Positions 26,500-34,890 of a stretch of 64,000 nt of DNA are shown here, piece after piece. This stretch comes from Pleurocapsa sp. PCC 7327 (GTDB lineage Bacteria > Cyanobacteriota > Cyanobacteriia > Cyanobacteriales > Microcystaceae), in NCBI RefSeq assembly GCF_000317025.1, contig NC_019689.1:1279501-1343500 (forward strand). The letters run 5' to 3'. The notes under the pieces are model-generated. The model was given only the letters and a program-made list of their open reading frames with translations, searched no databases and had not been told where the DNA came from. Within the stretch, counting starts at the first letter, position 1, and every line of letters begins with the position of its first letter. The translations under genes and the position numbers were made by a program.

Positions 26500-26745
26500 A
26501 TGCAATCTGCTATTCATTTCAAAACTAAAGTCTTGCCCGGTCGAAAAATCGAGCTTGAACTTCCTCAAGCGACTGAAGGTGAAGATGTTAAGGTCATAGT
26601 CATCATGCCCTCAACAAAACCATCCCAATCTCGCCCTTCTGTCATAGACATCCTCGATGAGATCCATCGCCGCCGTCCCCACGGACGCTCGACAGAAGAA
26701 ATAGATAGCTCACTCCAAGCGGAGCGAGAAGCATGGGGCAATTAA
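26500..26745 (+). CDS. Type II antitoxin-like protein
   Basis: 81 residues with AAGGAG 11 nt upstream of the ATG. The N-terminal beta region (IHFKTKVLPGRKIELELPQ, then EDVKVIVIMPS) and C-terminal helix (SVIDILDEIHRRRPHGRST, EEIDSSLQAEREAW) are typical of small cyanobacterial antitoxins partnered with PIN toxins. The start of a PIN gene overlaps its last codons, confirming a vapBC-type operon, but that toxin is truncated. The antitoxin itself looks intact. Confidence 0.75.
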   Translation: MQSAIHFKTKVLPGRKIELELPQATEGEDVKVIVIMPSTKPSQSRPSVIDILDEIHRRRPHGRSTEEIDSSLQAEREAWGN

Positions 26746-26816
26746 ACTTGCCATTAAACGCTCTTGTGTACGTTGATACCGCTGTTCTAATTTACAGCGT
26801 CGAACTAGAATCTTAA
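26733..26816 (+). pseudogene. Truncated PIN toxin N-terminus
   Basis: ATG overlaps the antitoxin end by 13 nt. The 27-residue frame LNALVYVDTAVLIYSVELES contains the first PIN strand, with the aspartate of the DT/DTN motif, and then hits TAA. The rest of the about 130-residue toxin is absent; LysE begins 23 bp later. The break is consistent with deletion of the toxin. Confidence 0.75.
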
Positions 26817-26839
26817 GCCCAAAATAAACCCATCAAGAA

Positions 26840-27555
26840 ATGCTAATGCCAGATTTAGCAAATTTATCTCTATTTGTTATTGCCTCCTTAGTACTTCTAC
26901 TCACGCCAGGTTCGGCGGTGCTTTATATTATTGCCAGGCCTTTTCAGCTTTATAGTAGACTTGGGCTAATCTCACGCCAGGTCCGGCGGTGCTTTATATT
27001 ATTGCCAGAAGCATCCATCAGGGACGCACGGCGGGACTTGTATCCACATTAGGACTAGAAGTTGGCACTCTTCTTCAAGTTATAGCAGCAGCACTAGGTA
27101 TATCAGCTTTACTAGCTTCATCGACATTGGCATTTAATGTGGTGAAATATCTCGGTGCAGCTTATCTTATCTACCTTGGCATTGGCAAACTGCTAGTTCG
27201 CGAGGAGATCAATCAGGCTGAAGTAGATGAAAATTTAAATTTAAAACGTATCTTTTTGCAAGGAGTACTCGTTAACCTTCTCAATCCAAAAACATCTCTC
27301 TTTTTTCTCGCCTTTTTGCCCCAATTTGTCGATCCTTCCCAAGGTGCAGTAGCGCTCCAAATTTTATTTTTAGGATTTCTTTTCGTTACAATGGCAACTA
27401 TTAGCGATGGGCTTTACGCTCTAGTAGCCGGAACGCTTGGACAATTGCTGAGAGGCAATTTGTGTTTCCTGCGAACTCAGCGCTATTTCGCAGGAAGTGT
27501 TTATATTGGTCTTGGAGTCAGTACTGTTTTATCTGGCTCAAACAACAATAAGTAA
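26840..27555 (+). pseudogene. LysE family exporter, frameshifted by a 71-bp duplication
   Basis: The 5' part encodes NLSLFVIASLVLLLTPG and the 3' part encodes ARSIHQGRTAGLVSTLGLEVG, LLQVIAAALGIS and LNPKTSLFFLAFLPQFV, a LysE/RhtB amino-acid exporter. They are in different frames because a 38-bp segment at 26900-26937 is repeated at 26971-27008 (one mismatch) with 33 bp between. Removing 71 bp gives 214 residues, the normal family length. A GTG at 26989 could start a shorter protein lacking the first helix, so residual function is possible but doubtful. Confidence 0.8.
26900..27008. repeat. 38-bp direct duplication within the LysE gene
   Basis: The two 38-bp copies begin CTCACGCCAG and end ATTGCCAG, start 71 bp apart and differ at one position (T or C in GGTTCGG/GGTCCGG). 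The 33-bp filler GCCTTTTCAGCTTTATAGTA… is not LysE-like and contains stops. 71 is not a multiple of three, so the frame is lost. Confidence 0.9.
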
Positions 27556-27565
27556 ATCCTGCATC

Positions 27566-28603
27566 GTGAAAGTTAGCAATCCTTTGAAGTTGCCATCGAG
27601 TCAAAAACAGCAGACAACGGGATTTAGTTACCGCATCGGAATAACGATTCTCCTAGTCAGTGCTGCTTTGATATTAACTTTTGCCATTTCTTTATCTCTG
27701 GGAGCCGTCCATCTCAGTTTATCTCAATTGTGGCAAGCCCTATGGCATCAAGGCGATTCCGTTAACCAAACCATTCTCTGGCAACTGCGCCTACCCCGCG
27801 TAGTTGCAGCGATCGCTGTTGGTGCTGCCCTGGGAACGTCTGGCGCTTTATTACAAGGAATGCTACGCAATCCCCTGGCAGAACCCTTTCTCCTGGGAAT
27901 CTCAGCCGGAGCGGGTTTAATAGTAATTACGATGGTGACGCTGGGGATTTCTCAAGCTTGGATTCCCTTTGCAGCTTGGCTGGGGGCGATTTTAACGACT
28001 GCGATCGTTTATTTTCTAGCGCGAACGGACAATGGAATTGCTGTAGAACGCTTAATTTTGGGCGGTGTTGCTATCTCTTCTCTATTTGGTGCCGTGCAAA
28101 CTACCTTGCTCATATTATCCGAAGAAGGTCGCATCCAAACTGCCCTAAATTGGATTGTAGGCAGCCTCAACGGACGAGGATGGCCGGAAGTATCAATGGC
28201 GGGCCCTTATATCCTTATCGCTTTAATCTGCGCCTGTTTGTTAGGGCGTTATCTCAATGTTTTAAATTTAGGAGACGAACTAGCAGTCGGTTTGGGGATT
28301 AATCTGGGGCGATCGCGCTTATTAATCGGTGCTACGGCTACCTTACTCGCTGCTAGTGCCGTCAGCATGGCAGGACTAATCGGTTTTATCGGTTTGATCG
28401 TTCCTCACGCCATGCGTTTGTTGATGGGGGGAAACGATTATCGATGGCTAATCCCTCTATCTGCGGCAGGGGGCGCTTTAGTTCTATCCATTGCCGATTT
28501 ACTCGCTCGTCTGGGAGCCGTAGAATTACCCGTCGGTGTAGTAACTTCTCTATTAGGTTCGCCTCTTTTTGTTTGGTTTCTCTACCGCCGTTCGTTTGAG
28601 TGA
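27566..28603 (+). CDS. FecCD-type iron-siderophore or cobalamin ABC permease
   Basis: About 345 residues from the GTG at 27566, chosen over an upstream frame because VKVSNPLKLPSS precedes the first helix and the upstream part lies in the LysE 3' end. About ten helices; family marks are WQLRLPRVVAAIAVGAALG near residue 87 of the long form, LLQGMLRNPLAEPFLLG, GLIGFIGLIVPHAMRLL and ELPVGVVTSLLGSPLFVW. It forms the membrane channel of a class II importer. Binding protein and ATPase are not adjacent, so the substrate cannot be assigned. Confidence 0.9.
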   Translation: MKVSNPLKLPSSQKQQTTGFSYRIGITILLVSAALILTFAISLSLGAVHLSLSQLWQALWHQGDSVNQTILWQLRLPRVVAAIAVGAALGTSGALLQGMLRNPLAEPFLLGISAGAGLIVITMVTLGISQAWIPFAAWLGAILTTAIVYFLARTDNGIAVERLILGGVAISSLFGAVQTTLLILSEEGRIQTALNWIVGSLNGRGWPEVSMAGPYILIALICACLLGRYLNVLNLGDELAVGLGINLGRSRLLIGATATLLAASAVSMAGLIGFIGLIVPHAMRLLMGGNDYRWLIPLSAAGGALVLSIADLLARLGAVELPVGVVTSLLGSPLFVWFLYRRSFE

Positions 28604-28666
28604 GATCCTCTCCCTTTCCCCACGCTCATCGAAGATTGCAGTTATTTTTTACTTTAAGCGTTAAAT

Positions 28667-31006
28667 CTACTGCATCGGCGCTAACTTTGGATCGGTTGGA
28701 GGGATAATTTTTTGTTGCCCGAGATCGGAGAATTTAATGGCTAGCGTTGCTTTTTTCCCCGAGCCTAAAATATGGGTAACTTCTCCTTCTCCATATACTT
28801 GATGAACGACGCGATCGCCAACCGACCAATTCAAGTCACGATCGCTTAAAATTGCCCCCCCAGCAGGTTTGCCAACAATGAGACGACGCGAATAAATTCT
28901 TGGCTTGATATTGCTACTAATTAATTCTTTCGGCAACTCTTGCAAAAATTGAGAGGGAATTTTTGTTTCTCGCGACCCCCAAGTATAGCGTTCCTTTGCA
29001 TAGGTTAAAAATAACTGTTCTTGGGCGCGAGTAACCCCAACGTAACAAAGGCGGCGTTCTTCTTCTAATGCTAGCGGGTCGTCTATGCTGCGACCGTGAG
29101 GCAATAATCCCTGTTCTAAACCAACTAAAAACACGACGGGAAATTCGAGTCCTTTTGCAGAATGTAAGGTCATTAAAGAAACTTTCTGTTGACCTTCTTC
29201 TAGATTATCTAAATCGGAAGCTAACGAAGCATTTGCTAAAAATCCTTCTAGCGTTGTATCTTCTGTATCTTGTTGAAATTGGAGAACAGCATTATAGAGT
29301 TCGTAAACGTTTTCTAGGCGGTTATCGGCTTCCTCCGTTCCTTTGCTTTTTAACTCGTCGATATAGCCGGACTTTTCCATGATTTGATGGAGGATTTCAG
29401 CCGCAGAAAGCGTCTCGATCTGTTCTTGAAATTCCTGAATGGTTTTTACGAATTTATTAATAGCTTTTGCTGTGCGTCCCGCTATCGTATTAACTGATGT
29501 TTCATCGCTTAAAATTTCCCAGAGGGGAATGCTTAATTCCTGAGAAGCGCTTATAAGTGACTCAATTGTTGCTTTGCCAATTCCTCGACGCGGAGTATTA
29601 ATAATTCGCAGCAAGCTAACTGTGTCAGCAGGATTAGAAACGACTCGTAAATACGCTAGAGCATCTTTAATTTCCTGGCGATCGTAGAATTTAAATCCCC
29701 CGACAATAGTATAGGGAACGCTTCTCTGAATCAAAGCATCTTCAAAGGAACGAGACTGGGCATTAGTTCGATATAAAATTGCAAAGCTTCCCCAATCTAA
29801 TTCTGGATTTTCTGCTCTTAAATGCTTCAGTTTATTAATAACAAATTCAGCTTCTGCTTGTTCGTTATCTGCTTTATAGCAATAAATTTGTTCTCCTAAT
29901 CCTCGCGTGGGTTTGAGAACTTTCTCGATGCGTTGGGTATTATTTTCGATTAAAGAATTGGCGGCTTTAAGAATATTTTCTCTGGAACGATAATTTTCTT
30001 CTAGCTTGATCATGGTACGAGTATCTTCATCTGGCAAGCCATCTCCAAAATCCGATTGGAAATTCAGCAGAATTGTAAAGTCTGCCATCCGAAAACTGTA
30101 GATCGATTGGTCGGCATCGCCGACTACAAATATAGACCTTCCTTGCCAATTCCACTCGCTTTTTCTCGTCTCGCCATTGGTGGTAAGAAGGCGAATCAAT
30201 TCGTATTGAATGCGATTGGTATCTTGATATTCATCGACTAAGATATGACGAAATTGATTGTGCCAGTAACCCAAGATAGATTCATTTTGTTGAAATAGTC
30301 TGACTGGTATTAAAATTAAATCGTCGAAGTCAAGGGCGTTGTTAGCGGCAAGTTGTGCTTGATATCCGTTGTAGACTTCTGCAATAACTCGTCCTTTGTA
30401 ATGAGGATTTTCTTTGAGATATTGTTCGGGAGATAAGCCTAAATTTTTAGCATTGCTAATCTGATAGCGAATGGAGCGAGGGTTGAACTTCTTCTCATCT
30501 AAATTTAATTGCTTGGTGACGATATTTTTAACCAGGCTTTGTGCGTCAGATTCATCAAAGATAGAGAAATTTCGCGTCCAAATCCGTCCTCGTTTGTCTT
30601 GGTATTTGTTGATATCGTAGCGGAGAATGCGAGCAAATAAGCTGTGGAACGTGCCAATCCAAAGTTTTTTAGTAATGGTTTTATAAATGCGCGATCGCAA
30701 CTGTTTTTGCTCGTATTCTGCTAATAATTCTAATCTTTGCCCGTGTTGTTTTTGCGCCAAATCTTGAGCAAAAATTGCCTCGATTCTCTCTTTCATCTCC
30801 CGCGCAGCTTTGTTAGTGAAAGTCACGGCGAGAATATTTTCTGGATCGACTTGGTGATGGCGAATCAAGTGAGCTATTCTATAGGTCAATGCCCTAGTTT
30901 TTCCAGAACCTGCCCCAGCAACAACTAATAAAGGTCCGCAGAAATGTTCGACAGCGCGACGTTGGGAAGGGTTGAGTTGACTCAAAAAATTGCGATCGGT
31001 CGTCAT
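28667..31006 (-). CDS. pcrA: ATP-dependent DNA helicase, UvrD/PcrA family
   Basis: 779 residues, a full superfamily 1A helicase. The order is QRRAVEHF (Q motif), GAGSGKT Walker A at about 33-39, TFTNKAAREMKER (Ia), DEYQDTN (II), VVGDADQSIYSFR (III), LEENYRSREN (IV), TLHSAKGLEFPVVFLVG (V) and YVGVTRAQEQLFLTY (VI). The C-terminus (VGDRVVHQVYGEGEV, KATLAIKFSDLGQQKII) is a Tudor-like PcrA tail that contacts RNA polymerase. It acts in repair and transcription-replication conflict. ATG start. Confidence 0.96.
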   Translation of the reverse strand: MTTDRNFLSQLNPSQRRAVEHFCGPLLVVAGAGSGKTRALTYRIAHLIRHHQVDPENILAVTFTNKAAREMKERIEAIFAQDLAQKQHGQRLELLAEYEQKQLRSRIYKTITKKLWIGTFHSLFARILRYDINKYQDKRGRIWTRNFSIFDESDAQSLVKNIVTKQLNLDEKKFNPRSIRYQISNAKNLGLSPEQYLKENPHYKGRVIAEVYNGYQAQLAANNALDFDDLILIPVRLFQQNESILGYWHNQFRHILVDEYQDTNRIQYELIRLLTTNGETRKSEWNWQGRSIFVVGDADQSIYSFRMADFTILLNFQSDFGDGLPDEDTRTMIKLEENYRSRENILKAANSLIENNTQRIEKVLKPTRGLGEQIYCYKADNEQAEAEFVINKLKHLRAENPELDWGSFAILYRTNAQSRSFEDALIQRSVPYTIVGGFKFYDRQEIKDALAYLRVVSNPADTVSLLRIINTPRRGIGKATIESLISASQELSIPLWEILSDETSVNTIAGRTAKAINKFVKTIQEFQEQIETLSAAEILHQIMEKSGYIDELKSKGTEEADNRLENVYELYNAVLQFQQDTEDTTLEGFLANASLASDLDNLEEGQQKVSLMTLHSAKGLEFPVVFLVGLEQGLLPHGRSIDDPLALEEERRLCYVGVTRAQEQLFLTYAKERYTWGSRETKIPSQFLQELPKELISSNIKPRIYSRRLIVGKPAGGAILSDRDLNWSVGDRVVHQVYGEGEVTHILGSGKKATLAIKFSDLGQQKIIPPTDPKLAPMQ

Positions 31007-31219
31007 GAGTCTTCAGGAGTCAAAAAAAACAACAGGACACAGAAGCTACGCTACTCAACTATGATATTCAGTTTCCCACAATTAATTAGCAGCAAAAGAA
31101 GAGTTGGCTCATCAACTTCAGAACAGACGATAGAGTAAACCTACCTAGCCTATCATTAGATCGGAGAAAAATTTTCTTAATTGAATTGAAAAGTACTCAT
31201 CAAAGTGGAATTTGTCTCT
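31007..31219. other. Intergenic region upstream of pcrA and yfr1
   Basis: 213 bp shared by the leftward helicase gene and the rightward small RNA. It contains both promoters. No coding frame could be supported. Confidence 0.4.
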
Positions 31220-31225
31220 TAGAAT
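31220..31225 (+). promoter_or_regulatory. -10 element of yfr1
   Basis: TAGAAT lies 6 nt before the purine (about 31231) expected to start Yfr1. No clear -35 is present, as often in cyanobacteria. Confidence 0.5.
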
Positions 31226-31231
31226 AGAGAT

Positions 31232-31303
31232 AGCGGAGACAAATGTTTCCGTTCACTCCTCACACCACACTCCGCCCGCTTTACATTCGGGCGGTTTCTT
31301 ATT
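31232..31303 (+). ncRNA. yfr1: Yfr1 small RNA
   Basis: The invariant single-stranded motif ACTCCTCACACCAC is at 31254-31267. It is flanked by a 5' stem (CGGAGAC/GTTTCCG, loop AAAT) and a 3' terminator stem (CCGCCCG/CGGGCGG, loop CTTTACATT) followed by TTTCTTATTTTT. This is exactly the Yfr1 architecture found throughout cyanobacteria, where the gene also commonly lies upstream of trxA, as here. Yfr1 acts by base pairing the CU-rich motif with mRNA ribosome sites and is needed under several stresses. Confidence 0.92.
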
Positions 31304-31481
31304 TTTAAAGAATTCACCCGATTGATAAAATAGGCAGAGGAAACTCCGTGCAGCATTAGCTGCGAGTGAAGATAAATGTTTCCTAAAATTATATACACTT
31401 TTGGTTGAAATAGAGCGAGTTTTCGTTATGGTAGAATCTGTAAGTATTCAATAGAATTGAGATAGAGAAAGGATTTTCGGT

Positions 31482-31805
31482 ATGTCAGCAGCAGCTCCCG
31501 TCACAGATGCAACTTTTAAAGAACTGGTTTTAGATAGCGACGTTCCCGTATTGGTTGACTTTTGGGCACCTTGGTGCGGACCTTGCCGCATGGTGGCACC
31601 AGTAGTAGATGAAATTGCCGAACAATATGCAGGTCAAGTCAAGGTCGTTAAACTCAACACAGATGAGAATCCTAACACTGCCAGTCAGTACGGCATCCGC
31701 AGCATTCCTACGCTAATGATCTTCAAGGGAGGTCAGAGAGTGGATATGGTGGTAGGTGCGGTTCCCAAAACTACCTTGGCAAATACTTTAGAAAAATATC
31801 TCTAA
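31482..31805 (+). CDS. trxA: Thioredoxin (m-type)
   Basis: 107 residues. The active site is [14 protein letters not shown] (C-G-P-C, residues 32-35 or so), followed by the buried DEIAEQY helix, [11 protein letters not shown], and the cis-proline loop [12 protein letters not shown]. It reduces disulphides of Calvin-cycle and antioxidant enzymes. It lies about 180 bp after Yfr1 and upstream of the LOG-family gene. ATG start with AAAGGA nearby (31468-31475). Confidence 0.97.
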   Translation: MSAAAPVTDATFKELVLDSDVPVLVDFWAPWCGPCRMVAPVVDEIAEQYAGQVKVVKLNTDENPNTASQYGIRSIPTLMIFKGGQRVDMVVGAVPKTTLANTLEKYL

Positions 31806-31970
31806 ACGATACTATTATTCTGACTAAGGGTGCGCTTTAGGTTGTCTAAGGCGCATTTTGCGCTTTTATATAGTCTTGTGCCAAAGAAACGTCGCATATC
31901 ATTCGATACAACAATCTTTGAGGCAGAGATCCCATAAGGATAGAATGATAGTAGCCTACCTAACAAATAT

Positions 31971-33041
31971 ATGGCTGTATCCCATCCCCAAAATAACCTC
32001 GAATCGGCTTTCCCAGAAGAATTAGCGGAACTCATCAAACAGTTGCCAACCCTTAAATATGGCAAATTAATTCAGCGAGCGCTAGCAGTGCTAGTAAGAA
32101 TCGCGGGGGAAGAAGTCGATCGCTTGGATTGGAAGATTCTAACCGCTGCATTAGAAGATTTAGAACAAGGATTTCAAATTTTTTATCCCTATCGCCATAT
32201 TCGTAAGATAACTATTTTCGGTTCTGCCCGCATTTCTGCCAATAGTTCGGAATATCGCTTGGCTGTAGACTTTGCTCGTAGAATAACTCAATTGGGATTT
32301 ATGGTATTGACGGGCGCGGGTGGCGGTATCATGCAAGCAGGTAATGAGGGAGCGGGACGAGAGCATTCTTTTGGTTTAAATATCCGCCTACCTTTCGAGC
32401 AAGAAGCGAATCCTTTTATTGCTAACGACTCGAAGTTAATTAACTTTAAGTATTTCTTCACGCGCAAGCTCTTTTTCCTCAGAGAAAGCGACGCTGTTGC
32501 CCTTTTTCCAGGCGGATTTGGCACTCAAGATGAAGCCTTTGAAACGCTGACCCTCTGTCAAACGGGTAAATATGGTCCCGCGCCTCTAGTGTTGATTGAC
32601 GAACCCGGAGGCGATTATTGGCTGAGTTGGAACCAGCACGTTCAAAAAAATTTGCTGGAGAGGGGTTTGATTAGTCCAGAGGATATCAACCTCTATACCA
32701 TCACGGACAACTTAAGCATCGCTTGCGATACGATTCGTAACTTTTATCAGGTCTATCACTCCAGCCGCTACGTTGGCAAACAATTTGTCATGCGTCTCAA
32801 CTGCGAACTATCAGACGCTCAAGTCGAGCAACTTAATGAAGGGTATAGCGACATCCTCGCTGAAGGCAGAATTGAAAAAAGTAGCGCCCTACCCCAAGAA
32901 ATCGGGAGTGAAACCGAGCATTTACCCCGTCTGGTTTTTCACTTCAACCAACGCAGCTTTGGGCGCTTGTATCAACTAATCAATCAGATCAATCGCATGA
33001 GTTATCTTGTCTCTGAAGCCGAGCATCCCGAACGTAAATGA
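31971..33041 (+). CDS. LOG family protein (TIGR00730, nucleotide phosphoribohydrolase-like)
   Basis: 356 residues, longer than a minimal LOG protein. The core has FGSARISANS, MVLTGAGGGIMQAGNEGAG, and the diagnostic PGGFGTQDEAFETLTL motif. These are Rossmann-fold enzymes that in the LONELY GUY group release cytokinin-like bases from nucleotides; the long bacterial type has unclear substrates. The N- and C-terminal extensions (YRHIRKITIF upstream, VFHFNQRSFGRLYQL downstream) are typical of the cyanobacterial form. ATG start. Confidence 0.9.
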   Translation: MAVSHPQNNLESAFPEELAELIKQLPTLKYGKLIQRALAVLVRIAGEEVDRLDWKILTAALEDLEQGFQIFYPYRHIRKITIFGSARISANSSEYRLAVDFARRITQLGFMVLTGAGGGIMQAGNEGAGREHSFGLNIRLPFEQEANPFIANDSKLINFKYFFTRKLFFLRESDAVALFPGGFGTQDEAFETLTLCQTGKYGPAPLVLIDEPGGDYWLSWNQHVQKNLLERGLISPEDINLYTITDNLSIACDTIRNFYQVYHSSRYVGKQFVMRLNCELSDAQVEQLNEGYSDILAEGRIEKSSALPQEIGSETEHLPRLVFHFNQRSFGRLYQLINQINRMSYLVSEAEHPERK

Positions 33042-33106
33042 TTGTTGGCGATTGGCGAGGATGAGATCGCGAGAATCTAGAACTTATGCCAATTCTAAGT
33101 TTCAAC

Positions 33107-33137
33107 GCGAGGAAGGGGTGAGTGGGCGATGCCCACC
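33107..33137 (-). terminator. Hairpin after ferritin-like gene
   Basis: GTGGGC-GAT-GCCCAC (33121-33135, with flanking GGGTGA/CACCC) lies just downstream of the ferritin-like stop on its strand. There is no clear U-run, so this is a weak terminator call. Confidence 0.4.
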
Positions 33138-33145
33138 CTTGTATC

Positions 33146-34045
33146 TTAGGCTTTGGCTGTCTTTCGCTGGTTTTGGGTTTTAGTCAAGCCATTTAAGAAC
33201 ATCGGCACGAACTTCTCCACAAATTCTTGGGGATTGCGATTCCATGCGCGTTTTGCAGCTTCAATTCGGATCTCCTGTAATTCGGGAGCAAATAGAGTCT
33301 GGGGCAAGCGTTCCATCAGATATTGGGGACGCTCCCAAACAGACATGGTATTGGCAATCTCCATCAGTTTGTTGATTCGGCGAAGTTCTGCACCTGCCAT
33401 AATATCCATGCCAGCCTCAAAAGCAGCTTGTTCGATTGCTGCATATTTGCGTTTGGCTTGTTCTACTTTAGTTCTGTGTTCTGGGCTTGTTTGGGCAATT
33501 TTAGTAAGCCAGCGATTTCCCCAACGAACGTGACCTGCTTCTTCTGGGAAAATCTTTTCTATCGTTTCTCGAATTTTGATATTTTCTTCGGTCTGAGGAG
33601 CTTCTTTGAGGGCATGAATATGAGCAGAGAAATACTCACACCCACGCTTTTCAGTGACGTTAATCGATGCTAGAGCAGCAATAATACCTTCCTCCAGTTT
33701 GTTTTCTGAGTTGTAGGCATCTTGGTCTAGCAAGCGTTCAAATTCATCAATGTAGGACACGCCTGGAGGCTTGCCAATATCTGCCCCTAGCTCCACTAAT
33801 AAATCAGTCAACCACATCGCATGGCGAGCTTCCTCAGCAATATGGCGGGACAAATCTTGTACTAATTCTTTCGGCTTACCGTTAAGCCTTTCAATTAAAT
33901 CGGTGAGATCTTTACAGCTACGTTGTTCGTTATAGCGGTAGCGATTGAGGGTAATCATGTGAATTTCGCGGTTTTCCACGACTCGTTTGAGAATGTCGCG
34001 GGCACTCATAGAATTGTTGAATTTGCGGGGATAGGCGACAGTCAT
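33146..34045 (-). CDS. Ferritin-like di-iron protein
   Basis: 299 residues, mainly helical. Two ExxH-type motifs, HIAEEARHAMWL near residue 68 and IFPEEAGHVRWG near residue 170, with further glutamates in ENREIHM and TEKRGCEYF, complete a di-iron site in a four-helix bundle. It resembles the ferritin-like/MiaE-type oxygenases more than storage ferritins. The remaining C-terminal helices may form a partner surface. No neighbour gives its substrate. ATG start. Confidence 0.8.
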   Translation of the reverse strand: MTVAYPRKFNNSMSARDILKRVVENREIHMITLNRYRYNEQRSCKDLTDLIERLNGKPKELVQDLSRHIAEEARHAMWLTDLLVELGADIGKPPGVSYIDEFERLLDQDAYNSENKLEEGIIAALASINVTEKRGCEYFSAHIHALKEAPQTEENIKIRETIEKIFPEEAGHVRWGNRWLTKIAQTSPEHRTKVEQAKRKYAAIEQAAFEAGMDIMAGAELRRINKLMEIANTMSVWERPQYLMERLPQTLFAPELQEIRIEAAKRAWNRNPQEFVEKFVPMFLNGLTKTQNQRKTAKA

Positions 34046-34501
34046 GTTCTTTATGTACTTTATGTACTTTTGGAAAACTATTGAGTATTTTAACGAGGTT
34101 TTCAGGGAGACGGGGGCTTGACCTTTTTTTCTCGTTGTGGGAGAAACTTTTTAGTAAGGCGATCGCTGCTCTCTATTCATTGAGTCACATCGAGCTAGAT
34201 CGAATCATCATTTTCTAGGCTACTTTTATTAAGTGGCGATCGCTCGCCAGCATCTGTGACATTTTCTACTGTGCGCTTGGAGCGAGCGCCCAAAACTATT
34301 AAATTGTATAAGCTACCGCGACAGTTTGAGACGCTTTGTCATCTACTTTTGTTGTTGTGTTAGCAATTAATGATACTTTCTCTACAATTGCCTTCTCTGC
34401 AAGAACAGTTTGCATAAGCTGGACACATAGAAGGTTAAGATTACACCAATAGCGGTTATTTATAATTTGCTCGACTATGTTGGGGACTCCTTTGAATTTA
34501 G
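34046..34501. other. 456-bp gene-poor region upstream of pipX
   Basis: It should hold leftward and rightward promoters for the ferritin-like and pipX genes. TTTATGTAC occurs twice in a row at about 34051-34069. On the minus strand a frame from about 34330 to a TAG at 34195-34197 encodes LYNLIVLGARSKRTVENV and SLENDDSI, which looks like the tail of a lost protein and is possibly a universal-stress fragment. No start codon fits. The 78-residue frame at 34299-34535 overlaps pipX and is not credible. Confidence 0.35.
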
Positions 34502-34771
34502 ATGAGTAACGAAACCTATTTGAATCATCCAACATTTGGACTGCTCTACAGAGTATGTCTGCTCGATGAAAACCAAGAAATTTTTACTACTCTCTATGCT
34601 CAGCGCCTCTTTTTCTTGGTAACAACGACCTCACAAGGAATCTCCTTTGAAACCATTAGTCGCTCTAATGCTCGCCTGTTGGTAGAAAATCGTCTGCGCC
34701 AACTGCGCCGTGCCGAGTCGTCTCAAGAATATAAACAGCTCTATGATATTTATCAGCAAACTTTTCAGTGA
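34502..34771 (+). CDS. pipX: PII-interaction protein PipX (NtcA co-activator)
   Basis: 89 residues, standard length. The Tudor-like N-terminal fold reads TYLNHPTFGLLYRVCLL, then LYAQRLFFLVTTTSQGISFE, and two C-terminal helices end in RQLRRAESSQEYKQLYDIY. PipX binds PII when nitrogen is plentiful and the NtcA activator when 2-oxoglutarate is high. The next gene is pipY, the order seen across cyanobacteria. ATG start. Confidence 0.97.
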   Translation: MSNETYLNHPTFGLLYRVCLLDENQEIFTTLYAQRLFFLVTTTSQGISFETISRSNARLLVENRLRQLRRAESSQEYKQLYDIYQQTFQ

Positions 34772-34860
34772 TTGGTTAGTAGGGGCGAGTTTATCTAAAA
34801 ATGCGAGAGACTTACCGACACTTAGTCTAAAAAACCCGCCCTTACAGTAGTAATTTTCTC

Positions 34861-34888
34861 TAATTCCGACTTTCGACTTCCGATTTTT
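34861..34888. repeat. Short TTCCGAC-type repeat
   Basis: ATTCCGACTTTCGACTTCCG repeats a heptamer just before pipY. It is like that at 4806. Confidence 0.45.
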
Positions 34889-34890
34889 CT

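Noticed and set aside
34299-34535. 78-residue minus-strand frame overlapping pipX
   Set aside because: It overlaps the conserved pipX start and has no recognisable composition or ribosome site.
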